DNA from: Paenibacillus piscarius
GTDB lineage: Bacteria; Bacillota; Bacilli; Paenibacillales; Paenibacillaceae
Direction: 5' to 3'
Assembly (NCBI RefSeq): GCF_022234545.1
Contig: NZ_JAIEUI010000004.1
Location: 310,001-374,000, forward strand
Length of the DNA: 64,000 bases
This document shows positions 16,391 through 25,565 of this stretch, one piece after another. The notes under the pieces were generated by a model. The model was not told the origin of the DNA, did not search any database, and worked only from the letters and a program-made list of their open reading frames with translations. Within the stretch, counting starts at the first letter, position 1. Every line of letters begins with the position of its first letter. Position numbers and translations under genes: made by a program.

Positions 16391-17232
16391 CTAGGCACCC
16401 CCGCTTCGGCCACCGGCTCGGCGATCTGCATCGGCGGACGGCTCTTGCGCTGGTTCAGATAGTAATATCCGATCACCAGCAGAATGGTGAAGAGGAAGAT
16501 CAGCGTGGACAGCGCGTTAATCGACAGCGAGACCCCTTGCCGGGCGCGGGAATAGATCTCCACCGACAGGGTGGAATAGCCGTTGCCTGTAACGAAGAAG
16601 GTCACCGCAAAGTCGTCCAGGGAGTAAGTCAGCGCCATGAAGAATCCGCTGAAAATTCCCGGCTTGATGATCGGCAGAATGACCTTCGTCAGCACATCGC
16701 GGCGCGTAGCGCCGAGATCGCGGGCGGCATCCGTCAGGGTCGGGCTCATCTCCTGCAGATGCGGCAGGATCATGATGACGGCAATCGGGATGCTGAACGC
16801 CACATGCGAGAGCAGCACGGAGGTGAAGCCCAGCTTGATCCCGACAATGGTGAACAGAATCAGGAACGAGGCTCCAATAATAACGTCCGGGCTGACAATC
16901 AGCACATTGTTCAGTGAGAGCAGTGTGTTCTTCGCCCGGCGGCTGCGGACATGATGAATCGCCAGTGCGCCGATCACCGCGATTACCGTCGCAATGGCCG
17001 AGGACAGCAGCGCGATAACCAGCGTGTTAATGACGATAATCATCAGCCGGGTGTCGGCCACCACTTCGCGGTAATAATCCAGCGTGAAGCCCTCGAACTT
17101 ATGCATCGTGCCGCCGCTGTTGAACGAGTAGTACATCAGATAGAAAATCGGTGCGTACAGGACCAGGAAGACCAGCACCAGATAAATATTAGCGATGCCG
17201 TTTTTATTCTTGACCTTACGTGTGTTCTTCAT
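16387..17232 (-). CDS. potC: Spermidine/putrescine ABC transporter permease PotC
   Basis: A 281-residue permease with six membrane helices and the EAA loop ending in [20 protein letters not shown] (about residues 173-192), the coupling site for the ATPase. FALTYSLDDFAVTFF-type residues near 200 are typical of PotC. Starts after a GGAAGGGGG site, overlaps potB upstream and potD downstream by 4 bp each. Confidence 0.93.
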   Translation of the reverse strand: MKNTRKVKNKNGIANIYLVLVFLVLYAPIFYLMYYSFNSGGTMHKFEGFTLDYYREVVADTRLMIIVINTLVIALLSSAIATVIAVIGALAIHHVRSRRAKNTLLSLNNVLIVSPDVIIGASFLILFTIVGIKLGFTSVLLSHVAFSIPIAVIMILPHLQEMSPTLTDAARDLGATRRDVLTKVILPIIKPGIFSGFFMALTYSLDDFAVTFFVTGNGYSTLSVEIYSRARQGVSLSINALSTLIFLFTILLVIGYYYLNQRKSRPPMQIAEPVAEAGVPR

Positions 17233-18035
17233 CCGCGCACCCCCTTCCGCGAGCCGCCGGTCAGAATCATGAACAGCGCCATAATAGCGATCAGGAACAC
17301 CGCGACGGTCGAGCCCATGCCCCAGTCCTGCGTGACCAGGAAGTGCTGCTCAATGGCCGTACCGAGCGTGATCACCCGGTTGCCGGCAATCAGCCGCGTA
17401 ATCATGAACAGCGACAGCGCCGGAATGAATACCGCCATGCAGCCGGAGCGCACGCCCGAGATTGTCAGCGGGAAGACCACCCGCCGGAATGTCGTCCAGC
17501 CGGAAGCGCCCAGATCGCGCGCCGCATCGACCAGCGACAGGTTCATCTCCTCCAGTGCGCTGAAGATCGGCAGAATCATGAACGGAATGAAAATATACAC
17601 CGACACGAACACAAAGCTGAACCCTGTGAACAGGATCTGCTGTTCGCCCAGCCCGAGCAGGTCCAGGAAGTTGTTGACCGGGCCGAAGGTGCCGAAGATG
17701 CCGATGAAGGCATATGTCTTCAGCAGCAGATTGATCCAGGTCGGCAGAATAATCAGCAGCAGCCAGAGCTGCTTATGCTTGGTGCGCGTCAGCAGATAAG
17801 CGGCCGGATACGCCACCAGCAGCGAGAACAGCGTGATCAGAAACGCATACCAGAACGAATTCAGCATCATCCGCATATAGACCGGCGTGAAGAAGTTAAC
17901 GTAATTATCCAGCGTCAGCTTCCCGTCCAGATCGAACAGCGAATAATAGACCACCAGCAGCACCGGGGCAATGACAAACAGCGCGATCCACAGATAGTAG
18001 GGGATGAGGTAATACGATTTACCCTTACTGTTCAT
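17229..18035 (-). CDS. potB: Spermidine/putrescine ABC transporter permease PotB
   Basis: A 268-residue permease starting [20 protein letters not shown], with six helices and the EAA-loop sequence [20 protein letters not shown]. It pairs with PotC to form the translocation channel. The frame is open for 30 codons upstream, but those overlap potA in another frame and look non-coding; the ATG at 18035 follows GGTGGAGAG. It overlaps the end of potA by 11 bp. Confidence 0.93.
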   Translation of the reverse strand: MNSKGKSYYLIPYYLWIALFVIAPVLLVVYYSLFDLDGKLTLDNYVNFFTPVYMRMMLNSFWYAFLITLFSLLVAYPAAYLLTRTKHKQLWLLLIILPTWINLLLKTYAFIGIFGTFGPVNNFLDLLGLGEQQILFTGFSFVFVSVYIFIPFMILPIFSALEEMNLSLVDAARDLGASGWTTFRRVVFPLTISGVRSGCMAVFIPALSLFMITRLIAGNRVITLGTAIEQHFLVTQDWGMGSTVAVFLIAIMALFMILTGGSRKGVRG

Positions 18036-19149
18036 GGCTCTCCACCTCGCCGTAGGCCTCCAGACGCTTGTCGAACTCTTCCTCCGTTTCACCGAAGCGC
18101 ATAACATGGATAGCTTCCGGGTCAAAATACAACCCGATCTCGGAGCCTACCTCCGCCTTACGGGTCGAATGGACGAGCCATTCATGGCCCGAGCCGTCGT
18201 AACAGCTGATCTCGTAATGCACGCCGCGGAACAGCTGCGAATCCACCCGGACCTTCAGCTTGCCCGCCTCAACCGCAGCAATCTCCAGATCCTCTGGACG
18301 GATGACAACCTCCACGGCTTCATTCGGCCGCAGGCCGGCATCGACACATTCAAACCGGTGGCCGTTAAATTCCACGACATAGTCCTCTATCATCACGCCC
18401 GGCACGATATTCGACTCGCCGATGAAGTCGGCCACGAACCGGTTGATCGGTTCATCATAGATATCGTTCGGCGTACCGCTCTGCTCGATTCTGCCGCCGT
18501 TCATGACGAAGATCCAGTCAGACATCGCCAGCGCCTCTTCCTGGTCATGCGTAACGAAGATGAAGGTAATGCCCAGCCGCTGCTGCATCTCCCGCAGAAT
18601 ATACTGCATCTCGGTACGCAGCTTCAGGTCGAGCGCCGACAACGGCTCATCCAGGAGCAGCACCTGCGGCTCGTTGACAATGGCGCGCGCAATGGCTACA
18701 CGCTGTCTCTGTCCGCCGGACATTTCATTAATGGCCCGCTGCTCATAGCCGACCAGGTTGACGAAGCGCAGCGCTTCCTGCACCTTTTGCCGGATAACAT
18801 CCTTCTTAAGCTTCTTAATGCGCAGACCGAAGGCCACATTCTCGAATACGTTCAGGTGCGGAAACAGCGCATAATCCTGAAACACCGTATTGACCTGCCG
18901 CTCGTTGGCGGGAATGTGGTTGATGATCTTGCCGTTCAGATAGATCGAACCCTCCGTTGGCTCCGCGAAGCCGGCGATCAGCCGCAGGATGGTCGTTTTG
19001 CCGCAGCCCGACGGGCCCAGCAGCGTGTAGAATTTACCGCGTTCAATTTCAAAGCTTACGCCTTTGAGTACCGGCTCTTCGTCGTCATATTGCTTAATCA
19101 CCTGATCAAAAGAAATAATAGTGCCTTCCGGGGTAGCTATAGCTAACAA
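18025..19149 (-). CDS. potA: Spermidine/putrescine ABC transporter ATPase PotA
   Basis: A 374-residue ATPase with Walker [10 protein letters not shown] (about 45-53), Q-loop [10 protein letters not shown], signature MSGGQRQR, Walker B LLLDEP, switch FVTHDQEE, and a C-terminal TOBE regulatory region (about 280-360). It powers polyamine uptake. The start is unclear: the frame opens with TTG at 19149, which directly touches the GGGAGG site, and no ATG exists before the conserved core; GTG at codon 17 is the other ordinary candidate. First gene of potABCD. Confidence 0.9.
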   Translation of the reverse strand: MLAIATPEGTIISFDQVIKQYDDEEPVLKGVSFEIERGKFYTLLGPSGCGKTTILRLIAGFAEPTEGSIYLNGKIINHIPANERQVNTVFQDYALFPHLNVFENVAFGLRIKKLKKDVIRQKVQEALRFVNLVGYEQRAINEMSGGQRQRVAIARAIVNEPQVLLLDEPLSALDLKLRTEMQYILREMQQRLGITFIFVTHDQEEALAMSDWIFVMNGGRIEQSGTPNDIYDEPINRFVADFIGESNIVPGVMIEDYVVEFNGHRFECVDAGLRPNEAVEVVIRPEDLEIAAVEAGKLKVRVDSQLFRGVHYEISCYDGSGHEWLVHSTRKAEVGSEIGLYFDPEAIHVMRFGETEEEFDKRLEAYGEVESHEQ

Positions 19150-19289
19150 CCTCCCTTACCTTATGTAGGTACAACCTATTTTACCCGCTTCCTGCGGGGG
19201 ACAATCCGGCCGGAGCCAGCCCGGGCGCCAATGAAGCGACAATTCCTGCCTTGGTTCGACAGACTTCCATAATATATAGCATAAAGGAA

Positions 19290-19308
19290 TCCTGCAACAT
19301 ATGCGATA
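19290..19308 (+). repeat. Single degenerate family A unit
   Basis: TCCTGCAACATATGCGATA keeps most of the family A pattern TCCTGCAnnAnrTGCAACA. It lies alone in the gap between potA and the divergent exporter gene, so the element is not confined to the array at 8.1 kb. Confidence 0.45.
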
Positions 19309-19382
19309 GCTTACATTGTGAAATCGCGCACAAAAACTTAACAAGTTCGTAAAATCTTGCCCGCCTCCAGCCTGTTTTGAGG

Positions 19383-19391
19383 TGCTATAAT
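19383..19391 (+). promoter_or_regulatory. Extended -10 promoter of the exporter-like gene
   Basis: TGCTATAAT is a perfect extended -10 element (TGnTATAAT), about 48 bp before the ATG. No good -35 lies at 17 bp, as expected for extended -10 promoters. Confidence 0.6.
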
Positions 19392-19438
19392 GAAAACGGA
19401 TGAAAACCATAAAATTTTTCCTATTTACATGAAAGAAG

Positions 19439-20551
19439 ATGACAGACATGAACGAGGGCTTACAGGAGCGCCTTGAAAAGTTCGGATTATCCTTATATAT
19501 GATACGGATTACGCTCGCCGCTTCTCTCTCGTGGCTGGCCGTGCACATCATCTACGGGGACCATTACTTGTACTTCGCGCCGCTGGCGGCGATTCTGATT
19601 ACCCAGAGCAGTGTCAAGGCCTCCCTCGAAAAAGGCGTCTACCGCATGACCGGCGTGGTCCTTGGCGGCATTGTCAGCCTGATCGTGGGCAAGTTCTTCG
19701 ATGTGGGCGCGCTGTCGATCCTGCTGATGCTCTTGATCGGGATCGGGGTAGCCACCGCCTGCCGGATCAACATCCAGGCCGTCTCGCAGGTTGGCGTCAC
19801 CTCGGTGCTTGCACTCACCTTCTATCATGACCAATATATCGTCTGGAGAGTCGCCGAGACGCTGATCGGTGTGCTGATCGCCCTGATCATCAATATGATT
19901 ATCGTTCCGCCCAAGAGCTTCGTCAAGGTGAAGGAACTGGCGCTGAAGGGCAGCCTGACCTTATCCGATGCCTTGACCGGACTTGCCGCAAGCGGGCGGG
20001 ATGCTGCAGAGGCCAAGAAGGCCCTTGAAGCCTCCGGGGACATGCTGAAGAAGAGCGACCGGCTGCAGAAAGAGATTCACTACACAGTGTCTCACTACCA
20101 GTGCCGCAAGGACATCGGCAAGCTGTCACAATCGACCTCGCATCTGATCAAGGTTCATGCCTACGTCAAAGGCATTGCCGAAGAGATCGCTCTGCTGCCG
20201 GCCCATTATGCCGCCGCCGACTGGATGCTGGAGGTCCTAAGCGCAACGTCAGACTGCATCGCTCTATACGGCACACGGACATTGTCGGATGCTGAAACCG
20301 GCGGGCGTTCACTCCCTGAGAGCCTGAGACGGGCCCGCGATCTCCAGCTTGCCTGGTATGCGGAGCTGCAGGACCAATGCCCGCTGGCCGCCTTCCGCGA
20401 TCTCGGCGCGGTGTTCTCCCACCTGAACCGGATTCTTGAAGAGATTGAACGGGCCGATTACGCGGCCCTCTCGGCTGCACCGCAGCCAGTCAAGGCCCAT
20501 CCTGCCCGGGCAATACAATTCATACAAAAGGGACTCTTCCACAAGCTTTAA
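19439..20551 (+). CDS. Aromatic acid exporter family (FUSC/DUF939-like) membrane protein
   Basis: A 370-residue protein. The N-terminal 140 residues form about five or six membrane helices, including YLYFAPLAAILITQSSVKASLEKG, ALTFYH and a run ending IINMIIVPPKSF. The rest is a soluble helical domain. This matches the ArAE_1/DUF939 group related to fusaric-acid-resistance-type exporters; transport of aromatic or organic acids is the family inference, with no direct evidence for the substrate. ATG 19439 and 19448 are both possible. The terminator begins inside the last codons of the gene. Confidence 0.8.
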   Translation: MTDMNEGLQERLEKFGLSLYMIRITLAASLSWLAVHIIYGDHYLYFAPLAAILITQSSVKASLEKGVYRMTGVVLGGIVSLIVGKFFDVGALSILLMLLIGIGVATACRINIQAVSQVGVTSVLALTFYHDQYIVWRVAETLIGVLIALIINMIIVPPKSFVKVKELALKGSLTLSDALTGLAASGRDAAEAKKALEASGDMLKKSDRLQKEIHYTVSHYQCRKDIGKLSQSTSHLIKVHAYVKGIAEEIALLPAHYAAADWMLEVLSATSDCIALYGTRTLSDAETGGRSLPESLRRARDLQLAWYAELQDQCPLAAFRDLGAVFSHLNRILEEIERADYAALSAAPQPVKAHPARAIQFIQKGLFHKL

Positions 20552-20570
20552 GCCTGGAAGCGTCCCTTTT
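20526..20570 (+). terminator. Terminator overlapping the 3' end of the exporter gene
   Basis: AAAAGGGACTCTTCC (20526-20540) and GGAAGCGTCCCTTTT (20556-20570) form a 15-bp stem with one mismatch, followed by more Ts. The left arm encodes the final residues IQKGLFHK, so terminator and coding sequence are shared. Confidence 0.85.
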
Positions 20571-20608
20571 TTGTCGTCTATTTGCCGCGGATCAATTCCG
20601 CTCTTCAA

Positions 20609-22375
20609 TCAGGCAGGCACATATCTCCAGCCCCCGTACGCCGTAATGTTCTCGGCTCCGCCCTGCGCTCCGGCATAGCCCTCACAGATGAAGCCGGTTA
20701 CCTCCCGGCCGTCCGCAAGCAGCACCCTTCCCAGGCCCAGCGGGGCCGGGATGAGCTGTGCGAACGCCCCGAGCGATTCCACCGGCATCCGCCACAGCTC
20801 CAGCTCCACCGCGCCGCCTCCTTCCGCCTGCCGCAGCAGGCCCGGCTTGGCCGGCTTCGTGGGAAGCTTGACCAGTTCGTAGCAAGGGGCGGTCTGCGCC
20901 GTCTGCCAGAACCGGGCACCATGCGCCAGCATCTGCTGCTCCAGCGGGAAGCCGCGCATATGCAGCCCGCAGACGGCCAGCGTCACCATGCCGGCATCCT
21001 CATCCGGTGCCAGGCGTTCCGCCAGAAGCTGCGCGCCGGCTCCGGCCAGCAGATGCTCGCCGTCCGCCAGCGCGAACAGAGTAAGGCCGAACGGCAGATC
21101 CCCGGCAGCCTCGCCGGCCGGAACCGCCAGCGCCGACAGATCAAGCAGGTTGCAGTGGTTCGTATAGCGGCCCATCGCCGAGTTGGCCCCGGCCGGATCA
21201 GCCGCGACCTGCTCCCGGGTCCAGGTCCCGCCGCAGGTCGGCAGCACCAGCACAGCCCCGCTCAGCAGTAGCTCCGCTTCACGCTTATAACCTTGCAGCC
21301 GGTGCATCGCGGCGAACAGGCTGGCGGCGGTATGCTGCTCCGCCGCCCCGGACGACAGGATGGACGCCGTTACCGGCAGCACTGCTTCGCGGTGCTGCTC
21401 CACGAATGCGCCCAGGCCGGCCCAGCGCTCTGCGACCCAGGGCCCTTCATACAGAATGGCTGCCGCTTCGTAGAACAGCGTGCAGTCCACCCGCTCCACC
21501 GGCAGGCCCATTGCCTGGACTGCCGCTTCTGCCCGCTCCCAGGCCTGACGGTATTCGTCCGCATGGGGTCCATAGAACCCGGGCGGGTCCGCCGGAAGCA
21601 GCAGCTTCGCGGGAAGTGCGGCGGACCGCCGCTTGACGGCACGCGACCAGGGATCGGCCGCGTCGAAGCCCCGGGCCACGCGGTCCATCGCGAGGGCCTC
21701 ATCCAGATTGTGTGCGAACACGGTCACACAATCCAGGCTGGCACAGGCCGGTACAACGCCGCGCACCGGCCAGGCCCCCAGGCTGGGCTTGAAGCCGACC
21801 AGCCCGTTCAGTGCGGCAGGCACGCGGCCCGAGCCTGCCGTATCGGTGCCCAGGCTGAACACCGCCTGGCCCCGGGCCACAGCCACGGCGGAGCCCGCAC
21901 TGGAGCCGCCGCTGATGTATTCGGGACGCAGGGCATTATGCGTCTCGCCGTACGGGCTGCGTACACCGACCAGGCCGGTGGCGAACTGGTCGAGATTGGT
22001 TTTGCCGACCGGGATGGCCCCTGCGGCAATCAGCCTTGCCACAACCGCTGCATCCTCCTCCGGCTGATAAGCATATTCAGGACACGCCGCCGTTGTCGGC
22101 AGCCCCTGCACATCAATATTATCCTTGACCGCGAACGGGAGGCCCCACAGCGGACGGCGCTCCAGGTCCAGCTCACCCAGCGCCTCCAGATAAGGGCGGA
22201 TGTGCGCCTCAGCCGGGGGTTCAATCCAGATATTCATCGCCTGGTCGCGCTCCGCGCGGCGGATGATCTCCTGGATCACCTCCTCCGGGCTTAACTCGCC
22301 GCTTGCATATTGCTTATGCAGCCACTCGGTGGTCAGCTTGGCGGGAAAAGTCTTCTTAACCGTCATGATGCTCAT
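20609..22375 (-). CDS. atzF: Allophanate hydrolase AtzF
   Basis: A 588-residue amidase-signature enzyme with an extra C-terminal domain. The Ser-cisSer-Lys triad is visible: Lys84 in FAVKDNID, Ser158 in SGGSSAGSA and Ser182 in TDTAGSGRVP. The C-terminal part (from about 465) has LAVCGLHMRGFPLEQQM and ends YGGWRYVPA, typical of AtzF, and its length (about 600) fits. It splits allophanate into two ammonia and two CO2. No biotin-dependent urea carboxylase is nearby; instead cyanuric acid and biuret hydrolases lie upstream in the same operon, so allophanate is likely produced from biuret. Last gene of the unit, overlapping the pucR stop by 4 bp. Confidence 0.93.
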   Translation of the reverse strand: MSIMTVKKTFPAKLTTEWLHKQYASGELSPEEVIQEIIRRAERDQAMNIWIEPPAEAHIRPYLEALGELDLERRPLWGLPFAVKDNIDVQGLPTTAACPEYAYQPEEDAAVVARLIAAGAIPVGKTNLDQFATGLVGVRSPYGETHNALRPEYISGGSSAGSAVAVARGQAVFSLGTDTAGSGRVPAALNGLVGFKPSLGAWPVRGVVPACASLDCVTVFAHNLDEALAMDRVARGFDAADPWSRAVKRRSAALPAKLLLPADPPGFYGPHADEYRQAWERAEAAVQAMGLPVERVDCTLFYEAAAILYEGPWVAERWAGLGAFVEQHREAVLPVTASILSSGAAEQHTAASLFAAMHRLQGYKREAELLLSGAVLVLPTCGGTWTREQVAADPAGANSAMGRYTNHCNLLDLSALAVPAGEAAGDLPFGLTLFALADGEHLLAGAGAQLLAERLAPDEDAGMVTLAVCGLHMRGFPLEQQMLAHGARFWQTAQTAPCYELVKLPTKPAKPGLLRQAEGGGAVELELWRMPVESLGAFAQLIPAPLGLGRVLLADGREVTGFICEGYAGAQGGAENITAYGGWRYVPA

Positions 22376-24009
22376 CTCCTTCTCTGTGAATCCGCATGTC
22401 TGCTGCGGCCCTGGCCCATCTCATGCAGCTTGAGCGCAAGCTGCAGCTCCAGCATATCGTTCCCGTCATCCTGGTTCAGCCCGAGCAGCTCACAGGCCCG
22501 GTCAATCCGGTAGGTGACGGTATTATAATGCGTGAACAGCTCGCCGGAGGTCCGTTTGATGTTACGATTGCATTTGAAATAGAGCTGGAGGGTATGCAGC
22601 AAGGAGGCGTTATGCCTGCTGTCATACTCCAGCAGCGGAACGATATACTGGTCCCTGTATTCATTGATCTCTTCCTGCTCCGGCAAATGATACAGGAGCC
22701 GGAATACCCCCAGCTTCCGGTAATCCACATACGTTCCGCTGTAGCCGCTGATCTCGCGGATACGGGCGATTTTGCGGGCCGACTCATAGCTGAAGCGCAC
22801 CTGGTCAGGGCCTGCCGCAAGGTCGCCGATACAGAAGGCGCACTCCCCATTGGAGAATGCCCGGTTCAGCTCGCCAAGCAAGGGGGCCAGCACCTCCTCC
22901 ACCGGAAGCTCCGGCTGGTCAGGCACTGTCAGCACCAGCTCCCCTTCCATGATGGTGATCTTCATCTGCTGAAGCTCGCTTCTGGCCCGCACCCGTCTTA
23001 CGACCTGCTGGAGCTGCTTCAGCTCCGGCTTCGCATCCAGCCAGCCTACGGCTACCGCGCGCAAGGGTTGCTCCGGGAGCGGACAGCCGCAGGCCTCAGC
23101 CCGCAGCTTCAGGTCCCCGGCAGCGGTAATCCGCCCGCTGATCCAGTCCTGCAGGAACTGGTCCACATATTTCAGCTCCACCTCCCGGCGCGCGCCGGCA
23201 TTGATCAGCTCCAGCCCGACCAGCACGCCGACCCGGTCAATGGTCAGCTGGTCCACAACGGACAGCTCGCTGTTCCACTCCAGCAGCACCAGCAGGCACT
23301 GGTCCGGGCCCTTGTCATTGACGGCCGAGACATAGGCGCGGATGCGCCGTTCCCCGACCGTCAGGAAGGTGGTGCCGAGACTGCCCTCCTGGCGCAGCTG
23401 CATCCAGGCCGGAAGCTGCTCCGCCAGCTCCAGCGCCTCCGCCTGCGGGGAACAGAAGACCTGGTCGGTCTCATCCAGCAGCACGACCGGATTATGCAGC
23501 ATCCCGTCCAGCGTCTGCAGGAAATCCTCGATGCCGTCGCCGTGGAGCAGCTGCCGGGACAGCTTCTGGAAGCGGCTCTGCAGCTGAGACAGCTCGCGCG
23601 CCTCCTGGACCAGCACCCGCTCCATGATGTCGCGCACGACATCGGAGAAGGAGGTCGACGCCGGCAGCTCGAACACCGGGAAGTCCAGCTGGTCCGCCAG
23701 CTCCAGCGCCCGGGCCGGAACCTCATCGATATAACGCTTCGTCTTGATTCCAAGCGCGGACACGCCCTTCTGGTGGAGCTGCGGGATAATCGCGGTCAGC
23801 AGCTCCGGCTGGCCCTGAAAGGGGAAGCCGCTCGTAATCAGGAATTCTCCGGGCCGGACCCAGTCAATCACATCGGGCACCTCCATGACATTGACCCGGT
23901 TGATATAACGGCCCAGCCCTCCCGCTCCGGCGAGGACAACCGCCTCCTTCAGATCGGGAATGAGCAGAAGGTCGCTGCAGGTTAATCCGTTGATGACTTG
24001 GGTACCCAT
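22372..24009 (-). CDS. PucR family transcriptional regulator
   Basis: A 545-residue regulator. The N-terminal PucR sensory domain (about 10-130) has GLTCSDLLLIPDLKEAVVLA and PGEFLITSGFPF. A middle GGDEF-like/CdaR-type region follows. The C-terminal helix-turn-helix (about 475-530) includes LYFKCNRNIKRTSGELFTHYNTVTYR, written here as ends of the motif: NIKRTSGELF and HYNTVTYRID. PucR controls purine and allantoin catabolism in Bacillus; here it sits inside the cyanurate/biuret operon and is the obvious local regulator, possibly responding to a pathway intermediate. Overlaps atzF by 4 bp. Confidence 0.88.
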   Translation of the reverse strand: MGTQVINGLTCSDLLLIPDLKEAVVLAGAGGLGRYINRVNVMEVPDVIDWVRPGEFLITSGFPFQGQPELLTAIIPQLHQKGVSALGIKTKRYIDEVPARALELADQLDFPVFELPASTSFSDVVRDIMERVLVQEARELSQLQSRFQKLSRQLLHGDGIEDFLQTLDGMLHNPVVLLDETDQVFCSPQAEALELAEQLPAWMQLRQEGSLGTTFLTVGERRIRAYVSAVNDKGPDQCLLVLLEWNSELSVVDQLTIDRVGVLVGLELINAGARREVELKYVDQFLQDWISGRITAAGDLKLRAEACGCPLPEQPLRAVAVGWLDAKPELKQLQQVVRRVRARSELQQMKITIMEGELVLTVPDQPELPVEEVLAPLLGELNRAFSNGECAFCIGDLAAGPDQVRFSYESARKIARIREISGYSGTYVDYRKLGVFRLLYHLPEQEEINEYRDQYIVPLLEYDSRHNASLLHTLQLYFKCNRNIKRTSGELFTHYNTVTYRIDRACELLGLNQDDGNDMLELQLALKLHEMGQGRSRHADSQRRR

Positions 24010-24022
24010 GGCTCCGCCGCCT

Positions 24023-24463
24023 TTACTTTAGCTTGTTAGAGTAGACATCCTCAATCAGTGTGGTCCCAAAAAAGCTGTTCCCCGGCACATCCGCCTCCAC
24101 CGGTACAAAAATACTGATCTGCTCCGACGGCGTATCGCCAACATTCGCTACGGAATGGATAACGCCCGCAGGCACATGGAATGTATCTCCGGCCCGGTAG
24201 CTGTACCACTCCCCGCCTGACAGCAGCTTGACCTCACCCGCTGTGATATGGATAATCTCGGCGACATCATGATAATGCGGCACGACCTGCCCGTCGACGC
24301 CCAGCTTCTCCCATAGAATAGAGCTCATGCGGATGCCCAGACGGTCCGCCTGCTCGGCCGAGACGATCTCCCGGTGATACAACTCAATGTGGTTGGGCAT
24401 AAGCTCCCATGTCATGTCCGCCGCGCTCAGCACTTCGGTAACCTGTGTCTGTGTATGCATCAT
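24023..24463 (-). CDS. Cupin-domain protein in the cyanurate/biuret operon
   Basis: A 146-residue single-cupin protein. The metal-site pattern is HYHDVAEIIHITAGE (His, His, Glu ligands) with a second half around GDTFHVPAGVIHSVANVGD. Such cupins are dioxygenases, isomerases, decarboxylases or binding proteins; sequence alone does not decide. Its place between atzD and pucR suggests a role on a pathway intermediate or in regulation. Two adjacent ATGs (24463, 24460) follow GGAGGA; the gap to pucR is 13 bp and to atzD 28 bp, so it is co-transcribed. Confidence 0.8.
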   Translation of the reverse strand: MMHTQTQVTEVLSAADMTWELMPNHIELYHREIVSAEQADRLGIRMSSILWEKLGVDGQVVPHYHDVAEIIHITAGEVKLLSGGEWYSYRAGDTFHVPAGVIHSVANVGDTPSEQISIFVPVEADVPGNSFFGTTLIEDVYSNKLK

Positions 24464-24491
24464 TCATTCCTCCAGAATGGATAAGTTATAG

Positions 24492-25565
24492 TTAGCTCTG
24501 CCTGCGGAATACCGCCGCCACCGGACCTCCGCCCTTCGGGCCCTGATGCTCGCCCCCGCCGGAGACGTAGATCATCGGGTCGCTGCCGACATAGGCCAGC
24601 ACTCCGCCGACCACCGCCCGGGCGTGGCGGGTATGATTGATGTCGGAATCATCCAGCATGATATGCCGCCGTCCACGGATCACGCCGTCCGGGTCGGCCT
24701 CAGCCTTGGCCAGCACCTGGACCAGCTCATCGCCGGGATAGCGGTCCAGCAGGCCCTGCAGCGCAGCGCCGTCGATTGCATCCTTCATGACGGCGTGATC
24801 GATATAGTACGGGCCGTCCGCAGCCAGCGAGTTGCCGAAGACAATGACCTCACAGCAGGCCAGCTCGCTGCCCGCCGAGGTGGAGGCGACGGTGCTGTAT
24901 TTGTCCCAGTTCACACATATCTCTTCTTCTATAAGCGAAGAGCGCTCCACTTCGCCAAGGGCCACAGCGGTACCCAGGGCGGAAGCGCCTCTGGAATACC
25001 CCATCGATTTGTACGTATCCTCTGTCACCAGCGACGCCTGACGGCTATGCGCCTCATAGATTTGCTCTGCGGTAAGCAGCGGGCATTTGATCTGTACAAA
25101 ATGCACATCCTCCGCAGAAGCGATCCCTGCATCCAGGATGGCCCGGGCGACCGCATCGGCTACTTCATCCACCTGGCTGAGCCGTCCCAGCTCCTCCGGC
25201 CGGAAGTTCCGGGTTCTGGCTACGCCTACCGCCAGCGACTTCTGCCCGCCAACAGAGCCTGAAGGCTCCGCCTGGCCGCTGCGGCTGATGACTGTGAAGT
25301 GCGGGCTAAGCACGCCTTCAGTTCCGCCGGACATCACGTAGGAGATATCGGCAGCTCCTCCCTTGGCGGATGCCGCGAAGAACGCCTTCAGCGCCATGAC
25401 CGCGTAACCGCGGGTGAAGTCGTTGACACAGCCGTTCCCTTCGGTCTTGCCCAATACGGCGACCACCTCTTCCGGCCGGAGCCGTCCGTCTTCAATTAAC
25501 ATCTGCAGGCCGGACATATCGTGCGGCGCGCCTGCAGGGATTTTGAATACCGAGCATTTCATCAT
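24492..25565 (-). CDS. atzD: Cyanuric acid amidohydrolase/barbiturase family (AtzD-like)
   Basis: A 357-residue protein of the small AtzD/barbiturase family, which opens s-triazine or pyrimidine-trione rings. The threefold Ser/Lys arrangement can be read: Lys40 (LGKTEGNG) with Ser79 (VMSGGTEGVLSPH), Lys160 (VQIKCPLLT) with Ser228 (VASTSAGSE), and Lys287 (LAKAEAD) with Ser335 (YVSGGGEHQGPKGG). RGRRHIMLDDSDINHTRHA is also conserved. Cyanuric acid gives carboxybiuret, which decarboxylates to biuret; barbituric acid would give ureidomalonate. The biuret hydrolase and allophanate hydrolase in the same operon favour cyanuric acid. Starts in a 4-bp overlap with the permease gene. Confidence 0.9.
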   Translation of the reverse strand: MMKCSVFKIPAGAPHDMSGLQMLIEDGRLRPEEVVAVLGKTEGNGCVNDFTRGYAVMALKAFFAASAKGGAADISYVMSGGTEGVLSPHFTVISRSGQAEPSGSVGGQKSLAVGVARTRNFRPEELGRLSQVDEVADAVARAILDAGIASAEDVHFVQIKCPLLTAEQIYEAHSRQASLVTEDTYKSMGYSRGASALGTAVALGEVERSSLIEEEICVNWDKYSTVASTSAGSELACCEVIVFGNSLAADGPYYIDHAVMKDAIDGAALQGLLDRYPGDELVQVLAKAEADPDGVIRGRRHIMLDDSDINHTRHARAVVGGVLAYVGSDPMIYVSGGGEHQGPKGGGPVAAVFRRQS

